Shown here one piece after another: positions 17,351-25,992 of a DNA stretch of 64,000 nt (position 1 is the first letter of the stretch; every line of letters begins with the position of its first letter). The notes under the pieces are model-generated. The model had not been told where the DNA came from and did no database searches. It saw only the letters and a program-made list of their open reading frames with translations. Origin of the DNA: Bacillaceae bacterium IKA-2. Lineage in GTDB: Bacteria; Bacillota; Bacilli; Bacillales; Anaerobacillaceae. Both the position numbers and the translations under genes were made by a program. The DNA lies in NCBI GenBank assembly GCA_031761875.1, contig CP134492.1, positions 3,038,001 to 3,102,000 of the forward strand, written 5' to 3'.

Positions 17351-17938
17351 ATGACTCAAGAAATAGAAATTGAATTTAAAAATCTAGTCACAAAAGTTGA
17401 TTTTTATAAATTAATCAACATATTTAAGGTTGACGCTTCCGAGTTCGAATCACAAAAGAACTATTATTTTGATACAGCTGATTTTCAATTAAAAATGCAC
17501 AATTGCGCACTTAGAATAAGAGAAAAAAACAGTCAATATACCTTAACATTAAAGCAACCTAATAAAATTGGTTTACTAGAAACTCACCAAACAATTGACA
17601 GGAACCAAGCAGAAAAAGCATTTCAAGGTTGTCCCCTACCAAAAGGGACAGTTGCAAACCAGCTGCTAACATCTTTTCAAATCGATATTACCCCTTGTCG
17701 TTTATTAGGATCGCTTGCAACGTCGCGTGCAGAAAAACCTTACTCTGGGGGGATTCTTGTATTTGATCACAGCATTTATTTAGATGTTGAGGATTATGAA
17801 ATTGAATATGAAGTTACAGAAGAACACCAAGGAAAAAGCGAATTTGAAAGACTTTTTAGTGAAAATAATATCCCAATCGTACATACTGATAATAAAATAA
17901 AAAGATTTTTTCTACGTAAACAATCAAGAAAAGCGTAA
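17351..17938 (+). CDS. yjbK: CYTH domain protein YjbK
   Basis: A 195-aa triphosphate-tunnel (CYTH) protein. It begins with the signature EIEIEFKN, followed by KNYYFDT, CALRIREKNSQYTLTLKQP and near the end DYEIEYEV and NKIKRFF. These charged strands form the metal-dependent polyphosphate-binding tunnel. Candidate substrates are inorganic triphosphate or nucleoside triphosphates; the real one is not known. The ATG at 17351 is chosen over that at 17345 because GAAGG is spaced 7 nt from it. It is divergent from yjbL as in B. subtilis. Confidence 0.94.
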   Translation: MTQEIEIEFKNLVTKVDFYKLINIFKVDASEFESQKNYYFDTADFQLKMHNCALRIREKNSQYTLTLKQPNKIGLLETHQTIDRNQAEKAFQGCPLPKGTVANQLLTSFQIDITPCRLLGSLATSRAEKPYSGGILVFDHSIYLDVEDYEIEYEVTEEHQGKSEFERLFSENNIPIVHTDNKIKRFFLRKQSRKA

Positions 17939-17976
17939 GCGCCTGGGAGCTTCGAAAAATATTGGAGGTTTGACAG

Positions 17977-18642
17977 TTGAAGATATCATCACCATTGCAA
18001 CATATGTTCGAAATTCAAGCATTCCGTAATATGCAAGGTGGAAACAATAAATCTTCTTCACCATTTGAATCATTATTTACGGATTTTTTAGAAGCTCAAT
18101 TACAAAAAAATAGTAATCAAGGTTTGCAAAATAAGAACAGTAGCATGACAAAAGACCGAGATCTCTCACTAATGTTAGCGAATTTGAATGTAACTCCAAC
18201 TATTTTTAATAGCCCCCCTCTTCAATCGTACCAGCCGTTGCCGGCAACGGCTGGTGAAAAAGCTGAAAATTTCCGTACACATATTGATGCAGCAGCAAAA
18301 AAATATAATGTTGATCCAAAATTAATCTCTGCTGTTATTAAACATGAGTCGAACTTTAATCCAAATGCCAAAAGTCATGCTGGTGCAACCGGTTTAATGC
18401 AATTAATGCCAGCCACTGCCCGTGGCTTAAACGTCACAAATATCTTAGATCCGAAACAAAACATTGAAGGTGGCACAAAATATTTACGGCAAATGTTAGA
18501 TCGTTATCAAGGCGATGTTTCTTTAGCCTTAGCAGCATATAATGCTGGTCCGGGCAATGTTGATAAGCATGGTGGCATTCCACCATTTAAAGAAACGCAA
18601 AATTACGTCCCAAAAGTATTGAATACTTATTATACGACGTGA
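17977..18642 (+). CDS. yjbJ: Lytic transglycosylase-like protein YjbJ
   Basis: A 221-aa protein whose C-terminal half is an SLT domain: [15 protein letters not shown] with the catalytic glutamate, [34 protein letters not shown] and [14 protein letters not shown]. The N-terminal 90 residues are low in conservation and Q/N/S-rich, and there is no standard signal peptide. It should cleave the MurNAc-GlcNAc bond of peptidoglycan to give anhydro-MurNAc. The start is TTG, 8 nt after GGAGG. It follows yjbK by 38 bp and is probably cotranscribed. Confidence 0.93.
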   Translation: MKISSPLQHMFEIQAFRNMQGGNNKSSSPFESLFTDFLEAQLQKNSNQGLQNKNSSMTKDRDLSLMLANLNVTPTIFNSPPLQSYQPLPATAGEKAENFRTHIDAAAKKYNVDPKLISAVIKHESNFNPNAKSHAGATGLMQLMPATARGLNVTNILDPKQNIEGGTKYLRQMLDRYQGDVSLALAAYNAGPGNVDKHGGIPPFKETQNYVPKVLNTYYTT

Positions 18643-18650
18643 TGAATACC

Positions 18651-18692
18651 GAGCCTGATATCATGAAGAACTTTCCTCATGATATCAGGCTC
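18651..18692. terminator. Long perfect hairpin after yjbJ
   Basis: Sixteen-base arms, GAGCCTGATATCATGA and its exact complement, around a 10-nt loop, 8 bp after the yjbJ stop codon. There is no T run after the stem on the plus strand, so it may block or stabilise mRNA ends rather than act as a classical terminator. Confidence 0.55.
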
Positions 18693-18847
18693 ATTGTATG
18701 TAAATTAATTAATTTCCCTAACATCACTAATAATCCTCTCTCAATCAACAGATAATATCATATAGCAAAATTCCATTGTAGGCTGATAATTTGCGGTACT
18801 GAACACTGCTTGCTAGAATGAGATTACAAACTAAACTTAAAACACGT

Positions 18848-18925
18848 CTTAAAAAGAATGATAATCACTGCCTGTGAAGTAGTTCGCAAGCTTGTATTAC
18901 TGGACTTTTTGAGCGTCCTCTTAAA
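18848..18925. repeat. Dispersed GTTCAAAAAG-type palindromic repeat, degenerate copy
   Basis: The right arm ACTTTTTGAGCGTCCTCTT matches the arm of the element at 22918-23028 (ACTTTTTGAACATCCTCTAT). The left arm AAAAAGAATGATAATCACTGC is a weak match. The right end runs into the ribosome site of yjbI. Confidence 0.5.
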
Positions 18926-18935
18926 GGAGAATACT

Positions 18936-19313
18936 ATGGAACCACAATCAAGCAACCCCTTTGAAGCTATTGGCGGCAAAGAAGTGATCGATAATCTTGT
19001 AGATGCATTTTATAGCAAAGTAAAAGTGCAGCCCATACTTGCTCCGATATTCCCTGCTGATTTAACAGAAACTGCTAGAGTGCAAAAACAATTTTTAACG
19101 CAATTTCTTGGAGGTCCTGAATTATATAGTAATGAACATGGCCATCCAATGCTTAGAGCTAGACATATGCCTTTTCCAATTACAGCCCAGAGAGCCGATG
19201 CATGGCTTGAATGTATGAATGAGGCCATGAATGATATCGGACTTAAAGGTCCAGTTCGAGACTTTCTCTTTGAACGGTTAAATCAAACTGCACAACATAT
19301 GATAAATAAATAG
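18936..19313 (+). CDS. yjbI: Group II truncated haemoglobin YjbI
   Basis: A 125-aa truncated globin (trHbO type). It matches B. subtilis YjbI over nearly the whole length, for example PFEAIGGKEVIDNLVDAFY, QKQFLTQFLGGPELY, HGHPMLRARHMPFPIT and ADAWLECMNEAM. The proximal haem histidine should be the one in the RARHMPF helix; distal-site Y and W residues are present. Group II globins bind O2 tightly and may handle NO or peroxides. The frame is open upstream to 18858, but the ATG at 18936 follows AAAGGAG. It is followed 70 bp later by spxH, the yjbIH order of B. subtilis. Confidence 0.95.
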   Translation: MEPQSSNPFEAIGGKEVIDNLVDAFYSKVKVQPILAPIFPADLTETARVQKQFLTQFLGGPELYSNEHGHPMLRARHMPFPITAQRADAWLECMNEAMNDIGLKGPVRDFLFERLNQTAQHMINK

Positions 19314-19383
19314 TGAAGTTGATCAACAGAATTTTGATTTAATTCTATTTGATCAACTTTAATATTTGAAAGGAGGGATCTAG

Positions 19384-20292
19384 TTGTCTTCTAATGACTC
19401 TAATTCCAGCTGCAGTAATAGTTATGGGTTTTGTGGTTTTGATGATGAACCTATTTCAATAAATTTTAAACCTAATAAGAAGCCCTTAGAAATCTATACG
19501 TTTGTAGACCCCCTCTGTCCAGAGTGTTGGGCACTTGAACCGGTTTTAAAAAAATTAACAATGAACTACCACAAATATTTTACAATTCGTTATTTAATTG
19601 GTGGTAAGTTACATTGTTGTAAGGAAAACAAATCAAACAAAAACCTTGCACAAACATGGGAAACTGTTGCAAGCAGAACAGGGATGTCATGTGATGGTGA
19701 CCTTTGGTTAGAAACTCCGATATCTTCTCCTTTTACTGCTTCAATCGCCATCAAGGCCGCTGAGCTTCAAGGAAAGCAAATTGGAATAAGGTATTTACGA
19801 AAACTTAGAGAACTCTTATTTTTAAATAAACAAAATACCGATAACACAGAAATCTTACTTGAATGTGCTCGAAGTATTGATGGTTTAGATCAAGATGAGT
19901 TTGAAAAGGACCTCTATTCAGAAAGTGCAATTAAAGCATTGCAGTATGACTTAAAGACGACAAAGGAAATGGGCGTTGCATTATTTCCAACGCTAGTTTT
20001 TTTTAATGATAATATCGATGATGAGGGTTTATTAGTTACTGGCCTATACGACTATGACGTATACGAAAAAGTTCTTGAAGAAATGCTCAATGAAAAACCA
20101 ATTGCAGCACCACAAATTTTCCTTGAAGATTTCCTAAAGCATTACTCTTTTGTTGCCACTAAAGAAATCTCTGTTGTCTATGATCTAACCGCTGAGGAAG
20201 TTGAGAAGGAAATGAAGAAGCTTGTACTTCGACAAGTAGTCGAGCGTATTCCTGTAAAACACGGAACATTCTGGCGTTATATAGGTGCCTGA
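19384..20292 (+). CDS. spxH: ClpXP adaptor protein SpxH (YjbH), DsbA-like
   Basis: A 302-aa cytosolic thioredoxin/DsbA-fold protein that delivers Spx to ClpXP for degradation. A cysteine-rich head (C10, C17) precedes the FVDPLCPECWALEPV motif with C45 and C48. A C-terminal region of about 60 residues (LEDFLKHYSFVATKEISVVYDLT) follows the fold. The start is a TTG 6 nt after AAAGGAGGG. Its target gene spx lies 8 kb away in this window (27838-28236), and its partner globin gene is directly upstream. Disulphide stress control through Spx is therefore encoded compactly here. Confidence 0.94.
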   Translation: MSSNDSNSSCSNSYGFCGFDDEPISINFKPNKKPLEIYTFVDPLCPECWALEPVLKKLTMNYHKYFTIRYLIGGKLHCCKENKSNKNLAQTWETVASRTGMSCDGDLWLETPISSPFTASIAIKAAELQGKQIGIRYLRKLRELLFLNKQNTDNTEILLECARSIDGLDQDEFEKDLYSESAIKALQYDLKTTKEMGVALFPTLVFFNDNIDDEGLLVTGLYDYDVYEKVLEEMLNEKPIAAPQIFLEDFLKHYSFVATKEISVVYDLTAEEVEKEMKKLVLRQVVERIPVKHGTFWRYIGA

Positions 20293-20396
20293 GTGCAAGC
20301 ACCTAATCTCGCTTTCTTTGTTTCATGTGAAAAGAACTCGCACTAAAAAATTTCTAAGCTAACCTTTCAATACTTTCTTACTAGCGAAAACTTGCA

Positions 20397-20432
20397 CAAA
20401 AAAACTCAGTTTGGGGTAAACTGAGTTTTTTT
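20397..20432 (+). terminator. Terminator of spxH
   Basis: AAAAACTCAGTTT and AAACTGAGTTTTT arms around a GGGGT loop, with A and T tracts. It lies about 105 bp after the stop codon. Confidence 0.85.
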
Positions 20433-20533
20433 CGGATTTCATGTTAAGGTTTCGTACAACAATAAAAGTACTAAACTATATAACATTAAGGAGTTTGTGA
20501 GTTAATCAACATAATTCTTCGGGGAGGAGGGTA

Positions 20534-20549
20534 TGTGATCCTTTTCACA
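20534..20549. promoter_or_regulatory. Fnr/Crp-type box 1
   Basis: TGTGATCCTTTTCACA is an exact TGTGA-N6-TCACA palindrome, the B. subtilis Fnr consensus. It lies 48 bp before a second box. Confidence 0.8.
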
Positions 20550-20589
20550 ATATTAATATAACACTCCTCCTTAAAAAGAACAACTAGTT

Positions 20590-20605
20590 TGTGATTTATT
20601 TCACA
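20590..20605. promoter_or_regulatory. Fnr/Crp-type box 2
   Basis: TGTGATTTATTTCACA is again an exact TGTGA-N6-TCACA match. A TAGCAT hexamer at 20628-20633 could be the -10, which would put the box centre near -41.5, the standard place for Fnr activation. Two Fnr genes exist in the window. Confidence 0.85.
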
Positions 20606-20695
20606 AAAAGTTCACGAATTATTAAAGTAGCATAACGGAACAGTTTCTCTCATAGCCATTTAGTATACAAGCTAACCTGAATTGGAGGCAAAAAA

Positions 20696-20884
20696 ATGTA
20701 TCAAATTCTTTTTTTAATTGGTCTTTTTTTAATTTTTGCTTCATTTTGCATTTTTGTCTTAAGTTTAATACAGTTTTTCCCTATTTGGCTTGCTTCTCTA
20801 TTTCTTTTACTTTCAATTTTTTTTACTATTCATTGTTTAAATGAAAAAAGACGGTTCAGAGGATTTTCCAAACTGATAAGATAA
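20696..20884 (+). CDS. Two-helix small membrane protein under probable Fnr control
   Basis: A 62-aa protein with a near-ideal ribosome site (TTGGAGG, 7 nt from the ATG). Two hydrophobic helices (about 3-25 and 28-46) rich in F, L and I are followed by a basic tail (NEKRRFRGFSKLIR), which should face the cytoplasm. It has one cysteine in the first helix and one near the end of the second. I do not recognise a family. The two Fnr boxes upstream imply expression under low oxygen, so a small accessory of anaerobic respiration is a fair guess. It lies between terminators, as a single-gene unit. Confidence 0.78.
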   Translation: MYQILFLIGLFLIFASFCIFVLSLIQFFPIWLASLFLLLSIFFTIHCLNEKRRFRGFSKLIR

Positions 20885-20910
20885 AAGCATGAACTAAATT
20901 GTGATAGCAC

Positions 20911-20962
20911 AAAAAAACTACGGCTTAGCTAGTCTTTAGACTTTGCTTTACCGTAGTTTTTT
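20911..20962. terminator. Bidirectional terminator between the small membrane protein gene and pepF
   Basis: AAAAAACTACGG pairs with CCGTAGTTTTTT over 12 bp around a 27-nt loop that has its own weak pairing. A and T tracts on both ends suit both convergent genes. Confidence 0.8.
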
Positions 20963-20977
20963 AACTACTTATATTTT

Positions 20978-22795
20978 CTATTCAAACAACAATTCTTCCA
21001 TTTCATCTAGAGTTTTTTCAAAAACTGCTAACGCCTCTTTAATCGGGTCTGAACTTGTCATATCTACCCCAGCACGCTTTAAAACTTCGATCGGATAATC
21101 AGAGCTACCCGCCTTCAAGAATTCAATATAGCGCTTAACAGCAGGCTCTCCTTCTGCCAAAATTTGTTTCGATAATGCAGTGGCTGCACTGTAACCAGTC
21201 GCATATTGATATACATAAAAATTATAATAAAAATGCGGGATCCTGGCCCATTCTATGCCTACTTCCTCATCAATAACAATTTCTTCACCAAAGTATTTTT
21301 TATTTAATTCATAATAAGTAGTTGTTAACAACTCAGGTGTTAATGATTCACCGTCACTTGCTTTTTGATGAATTAATTTTTCAAACTCAGCAAACATCGT
21401 TTGACGGAAAACTGTTCCTCTAAAACCTTCTAAAAAATGGTTTAATAGATAAAGTTTCTTTTTCTTGTCTTCGGTTGTTTTTAACAAATAATCATTTAAC
21501 AATGCTTCGTTACAAGTAGAAGCAACTTCTGCAACAAAAATTGAATACCCGGAATAATGATAAGGTTGATTTTTTCTTGAATAATAACTATGAACTGAGT
21601 GCCCAAATTCATGGGCTAACGTAAATAGATTATTAACATTGTTTTGCCAGTTCATGAGGACGTATGGCATCGTTCCATATGTACCTGATGAGTAGGCGCC
21701 ACTTCTTTTCCCAACATTTTCTTCTACATCTACCCAACGGTTTTCAAAACCTTCTTTAATGATCTTGACATACTCTTCGCCTAATGGAGCTACCCCTTTT
21801 GTGACGAGCTCTTTCGCCTCTTGGTAAGGAATCTCCATTTTAACGTCTTTAACAATTGGCGTATATAAATCATACATATGAATTTCATCGAGTTTTAACG
21901 CCTTTTTTCGTAACCTAACATAGCGATGTAAAAGATGTAAATGATCATTTACGGTATCAACTAATTGATCATAAACAACTTCAGGAATATTGTTGTCATC
22001 TAGAGCAGCTTGCCTAGCTGACTCGTAATTTCTAATACGCGCATTAAACAAGTGTTTCTTTACATTCCCGGCTAGCGTGCTTGCTAACGTATTTTTATAC
22101 TTTCCGTACGTTTCGAATACCGCTTTAAAAGCATCTTTTCTAACTTGTTGATCGCTGCTTTCTAAAAAGCGAAGATAGCGTCCATGAGTAACTTCAACTT
22201 CCTCACCATTTTCATCTTTAATTTTAGGAAATTTTAAATCAGCATTGTTTAGCATTCCAAATGTAGTTGAAGAGCTTTGTGTCACTTCACTAACTTGAGC
22301 AAGAATCGACTCTTCTTTTTCCGATAAGACGTGTGGTCGTTGTCGATTCGTTTCCGCTAATGCATGCTTGTAAGTTTTCAAATCTTCATTTTCATTAACA
22401 AATTGATTAATTTTTTCTTCTGAAATACTTAAAATCTCTGGAATAATGAATGATGAAAAGTTACTAAATTGCGTTGCTAAGGTTGAGGCTCGGTCATTTA
22501 AGCCTTGATAATAAGAATTTGTCGTATCCTGATCACTTTTTAAATGTGCATACACATATAGTTGACTGATACGAACACTTAGTTTGTTTTGATATTGAAA
22601 ACATTGAAAAAGTTTTTCACTATTTGATTCTAACTGCCCGTTATACTGCTGTAAATTAGGGATCTCCTCTTTTAATTGTTTAAATTCTTTTTCCCACTCT
22701 TCGTCGGTTGCAAAGATTGCTTCCACGTTCCACGTTTGTTCTACGGAAATTTCATCGCGTTTCGGAAGCTGTTTTGATGTTTTTTGTTCTGCCAA
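20978..22795 (-). CDS. pepF: Oligoendopeptidase F (M3B family)
   Basis: A cytosolic zinc oligopeptidase of about 605 aa. The active site is TLAHEFGHSVHSYYS (HExxH), with the third ligand glutamate in the VAEVASTCNEALL helix downstream. The oligopeptidase N-terminal helical domain covers about residues 120-190. An ATG at 22810 gives five more residues, but it is part of the GGAGGTG ribosome site. The TTG at 22795, 8 nt from GGAGG, is preferred. In B. subtilis pepF (yjbG) lies between coiA and yjbH as here. Overproduction there affects sporulation by degrading PhrA, a point known from literature rather than shown here. Confidence 0.95.
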   Translation of the reverse strand: MAEQKTSKQLPKRDEISVEQTWNVEAIFATDEEWEKEFKQLKEEIPNLQQYNGQLESNSEKLFQCFQYQNKLSVRISQLYVYAHLKSDQDTTNSYYQGLNDRASTLATQFSNFSSFIIPEILSISEEKINQFVNENEDLKTYKHALAETNRQRPHVLSEKEESILAQVSEVTQSSSTTFGMLNNADLKFPKIKDENGEEVEVTHGRYLRFLESSDQQVRKDAFKAVFETYGKYKNTLASTLAGNVKKHLFNARIRNYESARQAALDDNNIPEVVYDQLVDTVNDHLHLLHRYVRLRKKALKLDEIHMYDLYTPIVKDVKMEIPYQEAKELVTKGVAPLGEEYVKIIKEGFENRWVDVEENVGKRSGAYSSGTYGTMPYVLMNWQNNVNNLFTLAHEFGHSVHSYYSRKNQPYHYSGYSIFVAEVASTCNEALLNDYLLKTTEDKKKKLYLLNHFLEGFRGTVFRQTMFAEFEKLIHQKASDGESLTPELLTTTYYELNKKYFGEEIVIDEEVGIEWARIPHFYYNFYVYQYATGYSAATALSKQILAEGEPAVKRYIEFLKAGSSDYPIEVLKRAGVDMTSSDPIKEALAVFEKTLDEMEELLFE

Positions 22796-22917
22796 TAAAA
22801 GCACCTCCATATTTTCTCTATTTGAATGAATTTCACTAACACAAACTAATTTTAACTTATTGTTCGTTACAATTACAAATTAATCCTCGTCTTCCTGAAA
22901 TAACTTGCCACTTTTCT

Positions 22918-23028
22918 ATAAGTAATCAAAAACGAGGATAATCAGAGCCGAGAAGATCAAGGCAGCACAGAAACGAGCCAACGCAGAGATTCGACAGCTA
23001 TGATTACCAGACTTTTTGAACATCCTCT
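22918..23028. repeat. Dispersed GTTCAAAAAG-type palindromic repeat, full-length copy
   Basis: About 110 bp. One end reads ATCAAAAACGAGGATAATCA, the other GACTTTTTGAACATCCTCT; the ends are imperfect inverted repeats, and the middle is GC-richer than its surroundings. The coiA stop codon lies at its right edge. Related copies are at 18848, 27019, 33521 and 50684. Confidence 0.65.
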
Positions 23029-24226
23029 ATAAGTACGTATTCACTGATACGAATTCTAGCATTACCTGTTTGTCTTTCATTAATCCTTCCTCCACATTTC
23101 TTGGTTTTCTAATTTCAGCATTTTTAATAAACAGCTGTCCATCATTAGTCGTCAAAATCTTTAATTTGGCTAAGAAAAATAAATAATTTTGGATAGTTAA
23201 AAATAGGCTTCCACTGTATTGTAAGGGAATGGACCGCAACTGGAAGATTCCTTTATGAATGAGGCTTTGAAGAGCTCTGGTAACTAAGTTGACATGGAAT
23301 TTTTCACCAGTGCTTTTAGTAGCAATAAAAATTTCTAAAAGCCAACTTTGCCAAATGAATGAAGGAGTTTCAATAAATTCAGAAAAAACAGTTGGAAACC
23401 CAGCTTCTGCTGGATATAGCGATATTGGAGTGCTCTTTTGATAATATATTTTTTGTAGATAAAGTTCGGCTTGGCTAAGCCTTATCCGAGGCCGACGCCA
23501 ATTCGCCTTAATCTGAAGCAATACTTCACTTGGATACTGTTGTTTGTTCGTTTGAAAAAGTGATTTGAAAGAGGAGTTAGCTAATTTGGAGAACTTTGGT
23601 GTACAAAAGGCGCGATTTGCAGAAATAGCGATCATGTTTCTTAGGAGAATAAATGTGTTATTTTTCGGACAAAAAGTGATGAGCTGAAGTGACGTTTTTT
23701 CTGAGGATGGTTCACTTGCAAATAACCAATGAAAACTGTTTAGTTGAAAAAAATTCCCTTTTATTCGTTTTAGTTGATTTCCACCTAAAATCCAAATTGG
23801 CGTGTAATGATGAGCTTGATATGAATGCGTTCTTTTCAGGAAAATTTCCGGGGCAATTTTGGCGCATTGAAATTCAATCGCATAGATATTATTAGAAATT
23901 TTTAGAAGTAGGTCTGGTCTTTGCTTTACTTCTTTCAAATAGGGCTCTAAGCTTACTTCTAAGCCCTGCTTCCTTAACCATTCATAGAGAAGCTTCTTGC
24001 CTTCAATATGATAGCTAGTTTCGCCTTCAGCCTCATCACTGCAACTGTGATGTGGCTTATGAGCAAAATGCCATGCCTGCTTTGTTCCTAACTTTAAAAT
24101 CACCTCTTGTTTACAAGCTGGGCAATAATAATGTTCGGTCTTTCTAAGCTGCCTCAACTTTTCTAGCTCTAGGCACCTGTTTCCTAAAGAAAAATATTTT
24201 CCTGCTTCCGTTACTGCAACTAACAC
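23027..24226 (-). CDS. coiA: Competence protein CoiA
   Basis: A 399-aa protein with the CoiA layout. An N-terminal zinc-finger-like region (YYCPACKQEVILKLG, then WHFAH) is followed by a PD-(D/E)XK nuclease-like core (GKKLLYEWLRKQ, KQRPDLLL, YAIEFQCAKI). A less conserved C-terminal half follows. CoiA is needed for processing or recombination of taken-up DNA during competence. The GTG start is 7 nt after AGGAGGG. It lies between pepF and cls/mecA, and mecA controls competence. Its 3' end abuts a repeat element. Confidence 0.92.
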   Translation of the reverse strand: MLVAVTEAGKYFSLGNRCLELEKLRQLRKTEHYYCPACKQEVILKLGTKQAWHFAHKPHHSCSDEAEGETSYHIEGKKLLYEWLRKQGLEVSLEPYLKEVKQRPDLLLKISNNIYAIEFQCAKIAPEIFLKRTHSYQAHHYTPIWILGGNQLKRIKGNFFQLNSFHWLFASEPSSEKTSLQLITFCPKNNTFILLRNMIAISANRAFCTPKFSKLANSSFKSLFQTNKQQYPSEVLLQIKANWRRPRIRLSQAELYLQKIYYQKSTPISLYPAEAGFPTVFSEFIETPSFIWQSWLLEIFIATKSTGEKFHVNLVTRALQSLIHKGIFQLRSIPLQYSGSLFLTIQNYLFFLAKLKILTTNDGQLFIKNAEIRKPRNVEEGLMKDKQVMLEFVSVNTYL

Positions 24227-24273
24227 TTTACTCCCTCCTAAAAATAAGTTTCGTATAGATTAGATTATTACTA

Positions 24274-25785
24274 CTAGAGTAATGGTGACATGAGCCGTGA
24301 TGTTGACTCAATAATTCGCTTGAAAATTGATCGCTTTTTAAATTGCTCATAGCTAATGATTGAAGAATGTTCCATATCATAAATGTAATCTCCAACAAGT
24401 GTATGAACACTTTGCGTTTTATATAAAAAGGCATTTACTTCAAAATTTAAATGAAAACTCCTCATGTCCATGTTTGCGGTTCCAATTGAAGCAATTTCTT
24501 TATCGACAATTAAAAGTTTACTATGCATAAAACCGCGATTATATTCATAGACCTTCACGCCGGCTTCTAATAACTCTGGAAAATAAGATCTTGATGCATA
24601 AAAGACAATTCGTTTGTCTGGTCGATTCGGAACGAGTATTCGCACATCAACTCCACTAAGTGCTGCTATTTTTAAGGCAGACAAAATATCGTCATCTGGA
24701 ACAAAGTAAGGTGATGCGATCCAAATTGACTTTTTCGCTGAAGTAATCATTGAAAAAAATAATTTCTCAATTACTTCCCAACGAGTATCTGGCCCACTTG
24801 CAATCATTTGAACGCCACCTAAGTGCTCTTTATCCGGAAGATTAGGTGAAAGATAACTTTGTTTCAATAACGTTTCTTTTGTAACATAAAACCAATCACG
24901 TAAAAAAATTAATTGTAAAGAACGAACTGCTTCTCCATGAACTAATAAATGAGTATCACGCCAATGTCCGTAATATTTATTTTTTCCTAAGTATTCATCG
25001 CCAATGTTTAGGCCGCCTACAAGACCTACTTTCCCATCAACAACAATGATTTTACGATGATTACGGAAATTAAGCTTATGATTTAAAAATGCTAAGCGAA
25101 CGGGTGAAAAGGCAGCCACCTCTACACCGGCATCTTTTAGCTCCCGAATGTACGCCTTTGAGAGCTCAAAACAGCCCACTGCATCATAAAGAAACCGGAC
25201 CTCAACTCCCTGGCTTGCTTTTTCAATTAAAACGTCTTTTATCTCATTGCCTATCTCATCGCTTCTGACGATGTAATACTCCATGTGAATATGATTTTTA
25301 GCGTCTCTTAATGCTTTTAAAATATGGGCAAACGTCTCTTTACCATCAGTCAAAACTTTTGTTTCAGTGGCAAATGAGATTGGGTTATTAGCCAAGCGGT
25401 GTGCAAGCCGAAACAATAGTTGCTGATCTATGCCCATTTTCGCAATTTTTTCCCCATTAAGGGGTTTATTTCCTTCAATCTTTTGTAGAGCTTGTTCATC
25501 CATAATCGCTTTTTCTGTATAACTTTTCATTTTCCGATGGTTGATTCCAAACATAATATAAAAGAAAAATCCGACAACAGGAAAAATAGCAAGCACCATC
25601 AACCAAGTTACTGTTTTTGATGGATGACGATTTTCTAGGAAAATCACAATCCCAATAAAAAAAGCAGAAAGTGAAAATAGAATACTTGCTACCCCGACAA
25701 TCCAACCTTCCCAATAATTTTTTGTGAGGTATAAGGCCGTTCCTATAATGCCAAGAAATACTAATACTTGTAATTTTTTTTTCAT
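24274..25785 (-). CDS. cls: Cardiolipin synthase
   Basis: A 503-aa membrane phospholipase D-superfamily enzyme that condenses two phosphatidylglycerols to cardiolipin. Two N-terminal helices (about 5-60) precede two HKD motifs: FRNHRKIIVVDGKVGLVGG and FMHSKLLIVDKEIASIGTAN. The C-terminus matches the family (MDMRSFHLNFEVNAFLY). The ATG start has a weak upstream ribosome site (no clear AGGAGG). It is inserted between coiA and mecA, an addition relative to B. subtilis. The 207 bp upstream hold no other gene that I can support. Confidence 0.95.
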   Translation of the reverse strand: MKKKLQVLVFLGIIGTALYLTKNYWEGWIVGVASILFSLSAFFIGIVIFLENRHPSKTVTWLMVLAIFPVVGFFFYIMFGINHRKMKSYTEKAIMDEQALQKIEGNKPLNGEKIAKMGIDQQLLFRLAHRLANNPISFATETKVLTDGKETFAHILKALRDAKNHIHMEYYIVRSDEIGNEIKDVLIEKASQGVEVRFLYDAVGCFELSKAYIRELKDAGVEVAAFSPVRLAFLNHKLNFRNHRKIIVVDGKVGLVGGLNIGDEYLGKNKYYGHWRDTHLLVHGEAVRSLQLIFLRDWFYVTKETLLKQSYLSPNLPDKEHLGGVQMIASGPDTRWEVIEKLFFSMITSAKKSIWIASPYFVPDDDILSALKIAALSGVDVRILVPNRPDKRIVFYASRSYFPELLEAGVKVYEYNRGFMHSKLLIVDKEIASIGTANMDMRSFHLNFEVNAFLYKTQSVHTLVGDYIYDMEHSSIISYEQFKKRSIFKRIIESTSRLMSPLL

Positions 25786-25992
25786 TCTTTGCGACCGAGG
25801 AAACTCGTGACCAAGTCATCAGAGGAACGGGCGTTCTCACCACCTTTCTAACTAGTATTCGATAAAATGACAAATAAAAAGGAGGACCGACGCTCCCTAA
25901 GTTAAAGATAATTGTCTCAATTAATCCTTCAATTAAAAGGAAAGCCACTTTATCTTTTTGGAAGTGCCAGACCCCACACTAAGTCAGCATTT

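Larger units (their letters stand above)
20293..20695. other. Intergenic region with terminator and two Fnr boxes
   Basis: Besides the spxH terminator (20397-20432) it carries two perfect TGTGA-N6-TCACA palindromes and a GAGGAGG / CTCCTCC inverted repeat (about 20523-20573) that brackets the first of them. No further gene is seen. Confidence 0.8.

Noticed and set aside
25496-25948. Open frame of 150 codons upstream of and overlapping cls
   Set aside because: It is a shifted frame over the N-terminal helices of cardiolipin synthase without its own ribosome site.
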